A stretch of DNA of 64,000 nt from Nocardioides immobilis. Lineage in GTDB: Bacteria > Actinomycetota > Actinomycetes > Propionibacteriales > Nocardioidaceae. The first letter of the stretch is position 1. Every line of letters begins with the position of its first letter. The stretch spans positions 17,204 through 81,203 of the forward strand of contig NZ_QXGH01000038.1 in NCBI RefSeq assembly GCF_003515065.1, in the 5' to 3' direction. Made by a program: the position numbers and the translations under genes. The notes below the pieces were generated by a model. That model was given only the letters and a program-made list of their open reading frames with translations. It had not been told where the DNA came from and did no database searches. Below are positions 49,892 through 60,927 of this stretch, piece after piece.

Positions 49892-52684
49892 GTGACCGGA
49901 GAAGCCGACCCCACTCCCAGCCCCCGCAGCGCACCCGCACCGGCGGTGATCCACGAGGGCTTGCCCACCCAGCTGCCCGACATCGACCCGGACGAGACCA
50001 AGGACTGGATCGACTCGTTCGACGCCCTGCTCGACGAGCGTGGCAGGGAGCGGGCCCGCTACGTGATGCTGCGGCTGCTCGAGCGCGCCCGCCAGAAGCA
50101 GGTCGGAGTCCCGGCCCTGCGCAGCACCGACTACATCAACACGATCCCGCCCGAGCGGGAGCCGTGGTTCCCGGGCGACGAGGACATCGAGCGGCGGATC
50201 CGCGCCTTCATCCGCTGGAACGCCGCGGTGATGGTGTCGAGCGCCAACCGCAAGGGCCTCGAGGTCGGCGGGCACATCGCGACATACCAGTCGTCCGCCA
50301 GCCTCTACGAGGTCGGCTTCAACCACTTCTTCCGCGGCAAGGACCACCCGGGCGGCGGCGACCAGGTCTACATCCAGGGCCACGCCTCCCCCGGCATCTA
50401 CGCCCGCGCGTTCCTGGAGGGTCGGCTCGACGAGCAGCAGCTCTCTCGGTTCCGGCAGGAGGTCCAGCACGGCGTCGGCGTCGGCCTGCCGTCGTACCCC
50501 CACCCCCGCCTGATGCGGGAGTTCTGGGAGTTCCCCACGGTGTCGATGGGCCTCACGGCCATCAACTCGATCTACCAGGCGCGCTTCAACCGCTACCTGC
50601 ACAACCGAGGCATCAAGGACACCAGCGAGCAGACCGTGTGGGCGTTCCTCGGCGACGGCGAGATGGGCGAGCCGGAGTCGCTCGGCGCCGTCCGGATCGC
50701 CGCCCGCGAGGAGCTCGACAACCTCGTCTGGGTGGTCAACTGCAATCTCCAGCAGCTGGACGGCCCGGTCACCGGCAACGGCAAGATCATCCAGGAGCTC
50801 GAGGCAAACTTCCGCGGCGCCGGTTGGAACGTCATCAAGGTGATCTGGGGCCGCGAGTGGGACGAGCTCCTCGCCCGCGACGTCGACGGGGTGCTCGTCA
50901 ACCAGATGAACTCCACGCCCGACGGCCAGTTCCAGACGTTCTCCGTCGAGGACGGCGCCTACAACCGCGAGCACTTCTTCGGGCCCGACCCGCGGCTTCG
51001 CAAGATGGTCGAGCACATGAGCGACCGGCAGATCGAGAAGCTGCCGCGCGGCGGCCACGACTACCGCAAGGTCTACGCGGCGTTCGACGCCGCGACCAAA
51101 CACACCGGTCAGCCGACGGTGATCCTGGCGCACACGATCAAGGGCTGGACGATCGACGCCCTGGAGGGCAAGAACGCCACCCACCAGATGAAGAAGCTGA
51201 CGATGGCGGACCTCAAGAAGTTCCGCGACCGGCTCTACCTCCCGATCTCCGACCGCGAGCTCGAGTCGACCTACGAGGAGACCGGCACCGCGCCGTTCTT
51301 CCATCCCGGTGCGGAGTCCGCGGAGATCGAGTACATGCTCGAGCGCCGGCGCTCGCTCGGAGGGTCCCTGCCGCGCCGCGTGGTCCGCTCGACGCCCCTG
51401 ACCCTCCCCGGCGACAAGGCGTACGCCGAGCTCAAGCAGGGCTCGGGCAAGAACAAGATCGCGACCACGATGGCGCTGGTCCGGCTGCTGAAGGACTGGA
51501 TGAAGGACCCGGAGATCGGCCAGCGGATCGTGCCGATCGCGCCCGACGAATACCGGACCTTCGGCATGGACGGGATGTTCCCCTCGGCCAAGGTCTACGA
51601 CCCGGCCGGCCAGACCTACGAGTCCGTCGACCGCAACATGCTGCTGCAGTACAAGATGTCGCCGCAGGGCCAGATGCTCCACGAGGGCATCTCCGAGGCC
51701 GGAGCGATGGCATCGGCGACGGCGGCCGGATCGGCGTACTCGACGCACGGCGAGCACATGATCCCGTTCTACATCTTCTACTCGATGTTCGGCTTCCAGC
51801 GGACCGGCGACTCGATCTGGGCGATGGCCGACCAGCTCTCGCGCGGGTTCCTGATCGGAGCGACCGCCGGCCGCACCACGCTGACGGGCGAGGGACTCCA
51901 GCACGCCGACGGCCACTCGCCGCTGCTCGCGGCGACCAACCCGGCGGTCGTGCACTACGACCCCGCCTACGCCTACGAGATCTCCCACATCATGCGGAGC
52001 GGCCTCGAGCGGATGTACGGCACCGGCGGCCCGGAGGAGCAGGGCGAGGACGTCATCTTCTACCTCACCGTCTACAACGAGCCGGTGAGCCACCCGGCCG
52101 AGCCGGAGGGCGTCGACGTCGACGGCATCCTGCGCGGGATCCACCAGATCGGTACCGCGGACGGCGACGGCCCGCGGGTCCGGCTGCTGGCCTCGGGAGT
52201 GGCGGTGCCGTGGATCGAGGACGCGGCCCGGATGCTCCGCGAGGAGTGGGGCGTGGCGGCCGACACCTGGTCGGTCACCTCGTGGAACGAGCTCGCGCGG
52301 GACGCCGTCGCGTCCGAGGAGTGGAGCCTGCTGCACCCGACCGAGACGCCGCGTACGCCGTACGTCACGGAGAGGCTGACGGGGTCGGCCGGTCCGGTGA
52401 TCGCGGTCTCGGACTACATGCGTGCCGTCCCGCTGCAGATCGCCCGCTGGGTGCCGGAGGACTACCGGGTGCTCGGCGCCGACGGGTTCGGCTTCGCCGA
52501 CACCCGCCCCGCGGCGCGCCGGTTCTTCCACATCGACGCCCAGTCGGTGGTCGTACAGGCCCTGCAGGCGCTCGCCGACGCCGGCGAGATCGACCCGACC
52601 CTCGCGGAGAAGGCGTTCACCCAGTACCGGGTCGACGACCCGACCGCCGTCGCCGGCGTCCTCCAGGAGGGCGGCGACGCCTGA
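49892..52684 (+). CDS. aceE: Pyruvate dehydrogenase E1 component (homodimeric)
   Basis: A 930-residue homodimeric E1 that decarboxylates pyruvate and passes the acetyl group to the E2 lipoyl domain. Seen: G-G-H-I-A-T-Y-Q-S-S-A, the ThDP motif G-D-G-E-M-G-E-P-E-S to N-C-N-L-Q-Q-L-D, R-T-F-G-M-D-G-M-F-P-S and G-A-T-A-G-R-T-T-L-T-G-E-G-L-Q-H. Length is normal. The GTG at 49892 is the likely start. TAGATT (near 49852) is a candidate -10. Long open frames on both strands inside it are codon-bias shadows. Confidence 0.95.
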   Translation: MTGEADPTPSPRSAPAPAVIHEGLPTQLPDIDPDETKDWIDSFDALLDERGRERARYVMLRLLERARQKQVGVPALRSTDYINTIPPEREPWFPGDEDIERRIRAFIRWNAAVMVSSANRKGLEVGGHIATYQSSASLYEVGFNHFFRGKDHPGGGDQVYIQGHASPGIYARAFLEGRLDEQQLSRFRQEVQHGVGVGLPSYPHPRLMREFWEFPTVSMGLTAINSIYQARFNRYLHNRGIKDTSEQTVWAFLGDGEMGEPESLGAVRIAAREELDNLVWVVNCNLQQLDGPVTGNGKIIQELEANFRGAGWNVIKVIWGREWDELLARDVDGVLVNQMNSTPDGQFQTFSVEDGAYNREHFFGPDPRLRKMVEHMSDRQIEKLPRGGHDYRKVYAAFDAATKHTGQPTVILAHTIKGWTIDALEGKNATHQMKKLTMADLKKFRDRLYLPISDRELESTYEETGTAPFFHPGAESAEIEYMLERRRSLGGSLPRRVVRSTPLTLPGDKAYAELKQGSGKNKIATTMALVRLLKDWMKDPEIGQRIVPIAPDEYRTFGMDGMFPSAKVYDPAGQTYESVDRNMLLQYKMSPQGQMLHEGISEAGAMASATAAGSAYSTHGEHMIPFYIFYSMFGFQRTGDSIWAMADQLSRGFLIGATAGRTTLTGEGLQHADGHSPLLAATNPAVVHYDPAYAYEISHIMRSGLERMYGTGGPEEQGEDVIFYLTVYNEPVSHPAEPEGVDVDGILRGIHQIGTADGDGPRVRLLASGVAVPWIEDAARMLREEWGVAADTWSVTSWNELARDAVASEEWSLLHPTETPRTPYVTERLTGSAGPVIAVSDYMRAVPLQIARWVPEDYRVLGADGFGFADTRPAARRFFHIDAQSVVVQALQALADAGEIDPTLAEKAFTQYRVDDPTAVAGVLQEGGDA

Positions 52685-52714
52685 CGACCTTGTTGGTCGT
52701 GGCTCGGTCGAGGC

Positions 52715-53680
52715 TCAGGCGGTGCCGACGCTCATCAGGGGCGTCGGCGCCGCCGCCGATCCTTGCCGCAGCAGGCGCCGGAACCGCGCCCGGTTGTAGA
52801 CCGCCGGCTCGGTGCTGCTGACGAAGTCGTGGAGCAGCCGGGCGAACTCCTCGGGGTGGTCGCGGTGCGGGAAGTGGCCACTGTCGGTCAGCACCGTCAC
52901 CGTCGCCTCCGGAGCCAGCGCCGCGGCGTTGCTGGAGTGCCGGACCGGGATGACCTGGTCCTCACGTCCCCACACGACCGCCATCGGCATCGTCTCGGTC
53001 AGGTACGCCCGGTCGGAGCTGGTGATGATCTGGCCCTGCCAGTCGATGACCGCCCGCACGAGGTGGCGGATCGCGAACCGGGTACGGCGGTCGCGCCACG
53101 AGTCCACGATCGCGGCCGCCTCGTCGAGGTCCCGCGTGTACTTGCGGAGCGGGCCACGGCCGTACGACGCGAGGGCGCGGAGCGCTGTGGTCTCGAGGTG
53201 CCGGATGCCGGGCAGGGTCAGCACCCGCATGGCGCCCTCCCAGCCCGGAGCCTGGATCAGCTTGATCAGCGGCGTCACCTCGGGCCCGAGCCCGCCGCTG
53301 GCGACCAGCATGACCCGCTGGGTCCGCTCGGGGAACTGGTAGGCGAACTGCATCGCCACCCCGCCTCCGAAGCTGTGGCCCACCACGGTCACCTTGTCGA
53401 TGCCGAGCACGGTCATCAGGTCCCGCATGCCGTTGGCGTAGCCGCCCAGCGTGTAGTCGGCGCGCGGCTTGTCGGAGAGGCCGTGACCGAGCAGGTCGGG
53501 GGCGATCACCGTGTACTTCTTGGCCAGGATCGGGATCACCGCGTCCCAGGTCGTCCGGTCACAGGCGAGACCGTGCAGGAGCAACAGGGCCGGCCCGGAC
53601 CCGGTCCGCACGAACGCGCGGCGCTTGCCGTGGATGGTGACGAACTCGACGCCTGCAGCGGCATCCCCGTCGTTCGGCAT
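52715..53680 (-). CDS. Alpha/beta hydrolase
   Basis: A 321-residue serine hydrolase. Nucleophile elbow G-H-S-F-G-G, oxyanion L-H-G-L-A, acid in G-R-E-D-Q-V, base in S-G-H-F-P-H. ATG at 53680 is chosen since GGGAGGA lies seven bases before it, over the GTG five codons upstream. It converges with aceE and is divergent from fasR. A haloperoxidase-like or esterase role cannot be decided. Confidence 0.85.
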   Translation of the reverse strand: MPNDGDAAAGVEFVTIHGKRRAFVRTGSGPALLLLHGLACDRTTWDAVIPILAKKYTVIAPDLLGHGLSDKPRADYTLGGYANGMRDLMTVLGIDKVTVVGHSFGGGVAMQFAYQFPERTQRVMLVASGGLGPEVTPLIKLIQAPGWEGAMRVLTLPGIRHLETTALRALASYGRGPLRKYTRDLDEAAAIVDSWRDRRTRFAIRHLVRAVIDWQGQIITSSDRAYLTETMPMAVVWGREDQVIPVRHSSNAAALAPEATVTVLTDSGHFPHRDHPEEFARLLHDFVSSTEPAVYNRARFRRLLRQGSAAAPTPLMSVGTA

Positions 53681-53811
53681 GGTTTCCTCCCCCAATTGCC
53701 AACCCTGGTGCCGGATTCAACCACGCTGGGTGACGGCCGAAACAGCCACCTTCTGTAAATCCCTGCTCACATAACCCCCGGTAGTGGCCGACCGGTCCGT
53801 AGGCTTCAGGC

Positions 53812-54978
53812 GTGTCCCGACCCCCGAACCCGCGGGCGCGCGCGGTCAAAGCGCTGCGCGCCGCGTCCGGTCGGCTGAGTACGGCGGCGTCGGCCCAGAT
53901 GGAGACCGACCTGCCGTGGTTCGCCGAGCTGAGCGCCGAGGAGCGCTCGTGGATCGGGCTCATCGTCCAGGCCGGCATCCAGGACTTCATCGACTGGTAC
54001 AAGCAGGACAGCCTGGCCCTCTCGTTCGGCCAGGTCCGCGAGGCGAGCCTGTTCGGAGTCGCGCCCCGGACCCTTGCCGGCACGATCACCCTGCACCAGA
54101 CGGTCGACCTGCTGCGCCTGAGCTTCGATGTCGTCGAGCACAACCTCGACGCGATCGTCGATCCCGACGACCTCGAGGACGTGCACGACGCGGTGCTCCG
54201 CTACGGCCGGGAGGCCGCCTTCGCCACGGCGGAGGTCTACGCCCGCGCAGCCGAGGTGCGTGGTGCCTGGGACGCGCGGTTGGAAGCCCTGGTCGTGGAC
54301 GCGGTGCTGCGGGACGAGACGGACGATGCCGTGCTCTCCCGGGCCAGCGCCGTCGGCTGGGGTGCGCGCGGGGACGTGGCCGTCGTCCTCGGCGCCGTAC
54401 CGGCCGGGCACACCGAGGCCGGCGTGGTCGACGCCGTACGACGCTCGGCCAGCGCCGCGGGGATGGACGCGCTCGGCGCCGTGCAGGGGCATCGGCTGGT
54501 GGTGATCCTCGGCGGCGTGACCGACCCGGAGAAGGCGGCCCGGGCGGTCGTGGACCTGTACGGCGAAGGCCCGGTGGTCGTGGGTCCGGTCGCGGGCGAT
54601 CTCGGCCACGCTTACCTGTCGGCGCAGTCCGCGGCCGCGGGGCTCCGGGCCGCCGCCGGCTGGCCGGAAGCGCCAAGACCCGTGCTGAGCGAAGACCTGC
54701 TGCCCGAGCGGATCCTCGCCGGCGACGAGTGGGCGCGGATCGAGGCGATCGACCAGATCTACGAGCCGCTGGCCCAGGCACGCGGCACGCTCGTGGAGAC
54801 GCTGTCGGCGTACTTCGCCCACGGAGCCTCGATCGAGCCCACCGCCCGAGCCCTGTTCGTGCACCCCAACACCGTGCGCTACCGCCTCGGCCAGATCGCG
54901 GACCTGACCGGGCTGACGCCGTCCCGCCCCCGCGACGCACTCACGCTGCAGCTGGCGCTCGCCCTCGGGCGTTTGTAG
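53812..54978 (+). CDS. fasR: PucR/CdaR-type regulator of fatty acid synthesis
   Basis: A 388-residue regulator of the type found before fabD in Streptomyces and relatives, where FasR activates the fab operon. The C-terminal PucR helix-turn-helix is clear: E-T-L-S-A-Y-F-A-H-G-A-S-I-E-P-T-A-R-A-L and H-P-N-T-V-R-Y-R-L-G-Q-I. The N-terminal part is a GGDEF-like sensory fold. GTG start. It is 78 bases upstream of fabD on the same strand. Role is inferred from position and domain. Confidence 0.87.
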   Translation: MSRPPNPRARAVKALRAASGRLSTAASAQMETDLPWFAELSAEERSWIGLIVQAGIQDFIDWYKQDSLALSFGQVREASLFGVAPRTLAGTITLHQTVDLLRLSFDVVEHNLDAIVDPDDLEDVHDAVLRYGREAAFATAEVYARAAEVRGAWDARLEALVVDAVLRDETDDAVLSRASAVGWGARGDVAVVLGAVPAGHTEAGVVDAVRRSASAAGMDALGAVQGHRLVVILGGVTDPEKAARAVVDLYGEGPVVVGPVAGDLGHAYLSAQSAAAGLRAAAGWPEAPRPVLSEDLLPERILAGDEWARIEAIDQIYEPLAQARGTLVETLSAYFAHGASIEPTARALFVHPNTVRYRLGQIADLTGLTPSRPRDALTLQLALALGRL

Positions 54979-55056
54979 GGTCTCCACAAACCGCTGCCGG
55001 TGAGTTCGTGAGTGCCGGAGGCGCGCGTCGTCGTACCGGCGAGGCACGCTTGTTCT

Positions 55057-56256
55057 GTGCTCGTCATCGTGGCCCCCGGGCAGGGGGCACAGACCCCCGG
55101 CTTCCTCCGTCCCTGGTTGGAGGATCCGACTTTCGCCGCGCGTCTCGACTGGCTGTCCACGGTGGCCGGTGTCGACCTCGCGCACTACGGCACCGAGGCT
55201 GACGAGGACGAGATCCGCGACACCCGGATCGCCCAGCCGCTGCTCGTCGGCACCACGTTGGTGACAGCCCTCGCGCTGTTCCCGCACCCGGCCGACGCCT
55301 ACACGAAGCTCGGCGCCGTCGCCGGCCACAGCGTCGGCGAGCTCGCGGCAGCGACCGGTGCCCGCGTGATCAGCGCGGAGCAGGCGATGGTCCTGGTGCG
55401 GGAGCGCGGCCGGGCGATGGCCGACGCGTCAGCCACGATCCCGACCGGCATGACCGCCGTTCTCGGAGGCGACCGCGAAGAGGTGCTCGCCACGATCGAG
55501 CGCCACGGCCTGGTCGCCGCCAACGACAACGGACCCGGCCAGGTGGTCGCCGCCGGCACCCTGGAGCAGCTCGCGGCGTTCGCCGCTGACCCTCCCCCCA
55601 AGGCGAAGCTGCGACCGCTCTCGGTGGCGGGTGCGTTCCACACCTCGCACATGGCGCCGGCGGTGGACCACGTGGCCGGGCTCGCTCGCTCGGTGTCGGT
55701 GCACGACCCGCGCACCCGGTTCATCTCCAACCGCGACGGCAGCGTGATCCACGACGGCGCGGAGGTGCTGGGCAGGATCGTCGGCCAGATCGCGCGGCCG
55801 GTGCGCTGGGACCTCTGCCTGGAGACGATGGCCGACCTCGGCGTCACCGGCATCCTCGAGATGCCGCCGGCCGGGACACTGACCGGCATCGCCAAGCGCT
55901 ACTTCCGCGGGCGCGGCCTGACGGTCGAGACCTTCGCACTCGACGACCCGAGCCAGCTCGACGACGCCCACGCGTTCGTCGACCGCCACGGCGAGGCCTC
56001 CCCCATCGAGACCAGCCCCACCTGGCGGATGGTCGTCTCCCCGGTCAAGGGCGTCTTCCACCGCGACGAGCAGGCGGCCGACGCCGACCTGCTGGCGCCG
56101 GGCGTCACCATCGGCGACGTCGCCAGCCTGCGCGACCGGATCGCCGTCACCTCCGCCCACGGCGGCCAGGTCGTCGAGTGGCTCGTCGAGGACGGCGACC
56201 CGGTGGCACCCGGGCAGCCCTTGCTCCGGCTCCACCCCGAGGGCGGCGCAGCGTGA
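55057..56256 (+). CDS. fabD: Malonyl-CoA:ACP transacylase with C-terminal carrier-like domain
   Basis: A 399-residue protein. Residues 1-305 are a normal malonyltransferase, with G-Q-G-A-Q near 9, Ser92 in G-H-S-V-G and His195 in G-A-F-H. Residues about 322-399 form a biotinyl/lipoyl-type beta fold (V-V-S-P-V-K-G, then V-E-D-G-D-P-V-A-P-G-Q-P-L-L-R-L) but the M-K-M-type hairpin reads S-L-R-D-R, so no modifiable lysine is seen. GTG at 55057. It overlaps fabH by GTGA, so extra length is not an annotation artefact. Main role is charging ACP with malonate. Confidence 0.92.
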   Translation: MLVIVAPGQGAQTPGFLRPWLEDPTFAARLDWLSTVAGVDLAHYGTEADEDEIRDTRIAQPLLVGTTLVTALALFPHPADAYTKLGAVAGHSVGELAAATGARVISAEQAMVLVRERGRAMADASATIPTGMTAVLGGDREEVLATIERHGLVAANDNGPGQVVAAGTLEQLAAFAADPPPKAKLRPLSVAGAFHTSHMAPAVDHVAGLARSVSVHDPRTRFISNRDGSVIHDGAEVLGRIVGQIARPVRWDLCLETMADLGVTGILEMPPAGTLTGIAKRYFRGRGLTVETFALDDPSQLDDAHAFVDRHGEASPIETSPTWRMVVSPVKGVFHRDEQAADADLLAPGVTIGDVASLRDRIAVTSAHGGQVVEWLVEDGDPVAPGQPLLRLHPEGGAA

Positions 56257-57284
56257 CCGCCCCCACCGGCACCACGGGCCGGCCGTTGCTGACCGAGCAG
56301 GGTGAGACGTACGCCGGCATCCTGGGGATCGGCGCCTACCGGCCCAAGCGACTCGTCCCCAACGCCGAGATCGTCGACGCGATCGACTCCAGCGACGAGT
56401 GGATCCAGCAGCGGTCCGGCATCAAGACCCGCCGGTTCGCCGACGACTCCGAGACCGTGGTCGCGATGTCCGTGGCCGCGTCCCGCGACGCCCTCGCCGC
56501 GGCCGGCGTGGACCCGCGCCAGGTCGACTGCGTGATCCTCGCGACCGTGAGCCACCTGCTCCAGACGCCGTCGGCCGCGACCGCGGTCGCCCACGAGCTC
56601 GGCACCGACCAGGCCGCCGCCTTCGACATCTCTGCCGCGTGCGCCGGCTTCTGCCACGCGGTCGCCCTGGGCGCCGACCTGGTGCGCGGCGGCAGTGCCC
56701 GCCACGTGCTCGTGATCGGCGTCGAGCGACTCTCCGACATCACCAGCCCCACCGACCGCGGCACCGCGTTCATCTTCGCCGACGGCGCCGGCGCGGCCGT
56801 GATCGGCCCGTCCGACACCCCCGCGATCGGCCCGGTCGTCTGGGGCTCCGACGGCGAGCCGAAGCAGTACGACCTGATCCGGCAGCGCGAGGACTGGCGC
56901 GACGTGCTCGTCGCGGACGAGCCGGTGATGCCGCACCTGACCATGCAGGGCAACGAGGTCTTCCGCTGGGCCTCGTTCTCGATGGCCAAGGTCGCGCTCC
57001 AGGCGCTCGACCGGGCGGGCGTCACCGTCGACGAGCTCGACTGCTTCGTGCCGCACCAGGCCAACAACCGGATCACCGACGCGATGGCGCGAGCCATGAA
57101 GCTCCCCCCGCACGTCCGGATCGCCCGCGACATCGTCGACTCGGGCAACACCTCGGCTGCCTCGATCCCGCTCGCCCTCGAGCGGATGATCCGCGACGGC
57201 GAGGCCAAGTCGGGCGACGTCGCCCTGCTGATCGCGTTCGGTGCCGGCCTTTCTTACGCAGCCCAGGTCGTTACGATCCCCTGA
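56253..57284 (+). CDS. fabH: Beta-ketoacyl-ACP synthase III
   Basis: A 343-residue KAS III that starts chains by condensing acyl-CoA with malonyl-ACP. Catalytic Cys130 in S-A-A-C-A-G-F, His in P-H-Q-A-N-N-R and Asn in S-G-N-T-S-A-A-S are present. GTG start overlaps the fabD stop. 46 bases separate it from acpP, with an independent AGGAG there. The N-terminus carries an extra ten or so residues before the conserved strand. Confidence 0.95.
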   Translation: MTAPTGTTGRPLLTEQGETYAGILGIGAYRPKRLVPNAEIVDAIDSSDEWIQQRSGIKTRRFADDSETVVAMSVAASRDALAAAGVDPRQVDCVILATVSHLLQTPSAATAVAHELGTDQAAAFDISAACAGFCHAVALGADLVRGGSARHVLVIGVERLSDITSPTDRGTAFIFADGAGAAVIGPSDTPAIGPVVWGSDGEPKQYDLIRQREDWRDVLVADEPVMPHLTMQGNEVFRWASFSMAKVALQALDRAGVTVDELDCFVPHQANNRITDAMARAMKLPPHVRIARDIVDSGNTSAASIPLALERMIRDGEAKSGDVALLIAFGAGLSYAAQVVTIP

Positions 57285-57330
57285 ATCCCCGCACCACCCG
57301 ATACCCCCAGTAGATGAAGCAGGAGAACAG

Positions 57331-57579
57331 ATGAGCACCGAAGAGATCCGCGCGGCCCTTGCCGACATCGTCAACGAGGTCGCCGGCGTCGACGCCGACG
57401 ACGTCCAGCTCGACAAGTCCTTCGTGGACGACCTCGACGTGGACTCGCTGTCGATGGTCGAGGTCGTCGTCGAGGCCGAGGAGAAGTTCGGCGTCACCAT
57501 CCCCGACGACCAGGTCAAGAACCTGAAGACCGTCGGCGACGCCGTCGCCTACATCGAGCGCGCCAGCTCGGCTGCCTGA
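57331..57579 (+). CDS. acpP: Acyl carrier protein
   Basis: An 82-residue acidic carrier. The phosphopantetheine attachment serine is Ser39 in D-V-D-S-L-S-M-V-E; helix IV ends with Y-I-E-R. AGGAG precedes ATG. It carries growing acyl chains between FabH, FabF and the reductases. Confidence 0.96.
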   Translation: MSTEEIRAALADIVNEVAGVDADDVQLDKSFVDDLDVDSLSMVEVVVEAEEKFGVTIPDDQVKNLKTVGDAVAYIERASSAA

Positions 57580-57581
57580 TC

Positions 57582-58835
<1,254 letters not shown>

Positions 58836-58846
58836 CAACGGCGCTG

Positions 58847-60295
58847 ATGACTGCCTTGGAGAGCCGCCCCGACGCCTCTGCGAGGCCGGCCAAGCTGCCC
58901 CGCTCCGAGGATCCCCGCAACCCCGTCCACCGGCTGACCGCGCTGCTCGACGACGGCACCCTCGAGCTGATCAGCCCCGACGACGACTCCGGGATGCTTG
59001 CCGCCGTCGGCAACGTCGACGGCACGCCGGTCGTGGCGTTCTGCTCCGACGCGACCGTCATGGGCGGCGCGATGGGCGACGACGGCTGCCGGGTCGTCGT
59101 CGACGCCTACCACCGGGCCCTGACCGACCGGGTCCCGATCATCGGCCTGTGGCACTCCGGTGGCGCCCGGCTCGCCGAGGGCGTGCTCTCACTGCACGCG
59201 GTCGGCCGGATCTTCCAGGTGATGACCCAGGCCTCGGGCGTGATCCCGCAGATCTCCGTCGTCCTCGGCCCGGCCGCCGGTGGCGCGGCGTACGGACCCG
59301 CTCTCACCGACATCGTGATCCTCGGCCCGGAGGGCCGGATCTTCGTGACCGGTCCCGAGGTGGTCCGGTCGGTCACCGGCGAGGCGGTCGACATGCTCCG
59401 CCTCGGCGGACCCGAGCCCCACGGCCGGCGCTCCGGTGTCGTGCACGTCGTCACCGAGACCGAGGCCGACGCGCTGCAGCGCGCACGCACCCTGGCCGGC
59501 CTGCTCGGCTCGCAGGGCAGCCTGCGCCTCGACGACGTCGAGGACCGGGACCTCGAGCACCACCTGCCCGAGAACACCAAGCGTGCCTACGACGTGCACC
59601 CGTTGCTCGAGGCGCTCGTCGACGAGGGCACCATGCTCGAGCTGCACGCGCGCTGGGCGCCGAACATCGTGACCGCCTTCGGCCGGCTCGGCGGCCGGAC
59701 CGTCGGCATCGTCGCCAACAACCCGCTGCGCCTCGGCGGCTGCCTCGACTCGCTGTCGGCCGAGAAGGCCTCCCGCTTCGTCCGCATGTGCGACGCCTTC
59801 GGCGTCCCCCTGGTCGTGATCGTCGACGTGCCCGGCTATCTCCCCGGTGTCGGGCAGGAGTGGGACGGCGTCGTACGACGCGGCGCGAAGCTGCTGCACG
59901 CCTTCGGCGAGTGCGTCGTCCCCCGGGTCACGCTGGTGACCCGCAAGACGTACGGCGGCGCCTACATCGCCATGAACTCGCGCTCCATCGGCGCCACCAA
60001 GGTCTTCGCGTGGCCGGGCGCGGAGGTCGCCGTGATGGGCGCCCTCGCCGCCGTGCGCATCCTGCACCGCCGCAAGCTCGCCGAGGTCTCCGTCGACCTG
60101 CGTCCCCGCGTGGAGGCCGAGCTCGCCGCCGAGCACGAGCGGATCGCCGGCGGTGTCGACAAGGCCGTCGAGATCGGCGTCGTCGACGAGGTCGTCGAGC
60201 CCGCCGTCACCCGGTCGGCCATCGCCCGCGCGATCGTCGACGCCGTGCAGACCGAGGGCGTACGCCGCGGCCAGCACGGCAACATCCCGCTGTAG
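58847..60295 (+). CDS. Acyl-CoA carboxylase carboxyltransferase subunit
   Basis: A 482-residue carboxyltransferase beta subunit (AccD/PccB family) that moves CO2 from biotin to acetyl- or propionyl-CoA, feeding malonyl units to FabD. Seen: crotonase-like halves with G-G-A-R-L-A-E-G-V, G-P-A-A-G-G-A-A-Y-G-P and V-P-G-Y-L-P-G-V-G-Q-E, R-K-T-Y-G-G-A-Y-I-A-M. 11 bases after fabF. Acetyl versus propionyl specificity is not evident. No biotin carboxylase gene is in the window. Confidence 0.9.
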   Translation: MTALESRPDASARPAKLPRSEDPRNPVHRLTALLDDGTLELISPDDDSGMLAAVGNVDGTPVVAFCSDATVMGGAMGDDGCRVVVDAYHRALTDRVPIIGLWHSGGARLAEGVLSLHAVGRIFQVMTQASGVIPQISVVLGPAAGGAAYGPALTDIVILGPEGRIFVTGPEVVRSVTGEAVDMLRLGGPEPHGRRSGVVHVVTETEADALQRARTLAGLLGSQGSLRLDDVEDRDLEHHLPENTKRAYDVHPLLEALVDEGTMLELHARWAPNIVTAFGRLGGRTVGIVANNPLRLGGCLDSLSAEKASRFVRMCDAFGVPLVVIVDVPGYLPGVGQEWDGVVRRGAKLLHAFGECVVPRVTLVTRKTYGGAYIAMNSRSIGATKVFAWPGAEVAVMGALAAVRILHRRKLAEVSVDLRPRVEAELAAEHERIAGGVDKAVEIGVVDEVVEPAVTRSAIARAIVDAVQTEGVRRGQHGNIPL

Positions 60296-60316
60296 CAGCA
60301 GCCGCCCCAGCGGCGG

Positions 60317-60826
60317 TCAGACGACCTGGTGCAGCCAGCGGACGGGCGCGCCCTCGCCGGCGTACCGGAAGGTCTCCAGCTCGTCGTCCCAGGGCTTGCC
60401 GAGCAGCTTGTCGATCTCGTTCTCGAGCGTCGTCTCGCCGAGCGCGGCCCGGACGACGGCGGCCTTGAGCCGGTCCTCCGGGATCATGATGTCGCCGTGG
60501 ATGCCGGTCACCGCGTGGAAGACACCGAGGTCCGGCGTGGAGGAGAAGCGGGCGCCCTCGGTCGACGGGGTCGGCTCCTCGGTCACCTCGAAGCGCAGGT
60601 GCAGCCAGCCGCGGAGCGCGGAGGCGATCGCAGCCGCGGACCCGGCCTTGCCCGACCAGGAGAACTCGCAGCGATAGGTGCCCGCCTGCGCAGGCTGGGG
60701 CGTCCAGCTCGGGTTGACGGGGACGCCAAGGACGCCGCCCACCGCCCACTCGATGTGAGGGCACAATGCGGACGGCGCAGAGTGGACGTAGAACACGCCC
60801 CTGGTTGCACTGTTGCTCGTGGTCAC
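60317..60826 (-). CDS. DUF3145 family protein
   Basis: A 169-residue actinobacterial protein of unknown function (DUF3145), commonly found downstream of the fab cluster. Visible: G-V-F-Y-V-H-S-A-P, P-H-I-E-W-A-V-G-G-V-L and R-F-E-V-T-E-E-P-T. GTG at 60826 with AGGAG upstream. Convergent with the carboxyltransferase gene, 21 bases apart. Confidence 0.87.
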   Translation of the reverse strand: MTTSNSATRGVFYVHSAPSALCPHIEWAVGGVLGVPVNPSWTPQPAQAGTYRCEFSWSGKAGSAAAIASALRGWLHLRFEVTEEPTPSTEGARFSSTPDLGVFHAVTGIHGDIMIPEDRLKAAVVRAALGETTLENEIDKLLGKPWDDELETFRYAGEGAPVRWLHQVV

Positions 60827-60927
60827 AACGACTCTCCTCGATCTGCCTTCCTCCGGCGCGAGCTGCGCCTTCCCCAGCGGGCTCTCCTCGGAGTCAGGTC
60901 GATCGCCACCAGGGGCGAATCATCGAA

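Noticed and set aside
49703..52531. 942-codon minus-strand open frame over aceE, and a 981-codon frame on the plus strand (49876-52821)
   Set aside because: Both lie on top of aceE, which has a full set of family motifs. Their composition (runs of Arg, Pro, Gly, Asp, Val, His) is the shadow expected from GC-rich third positions.
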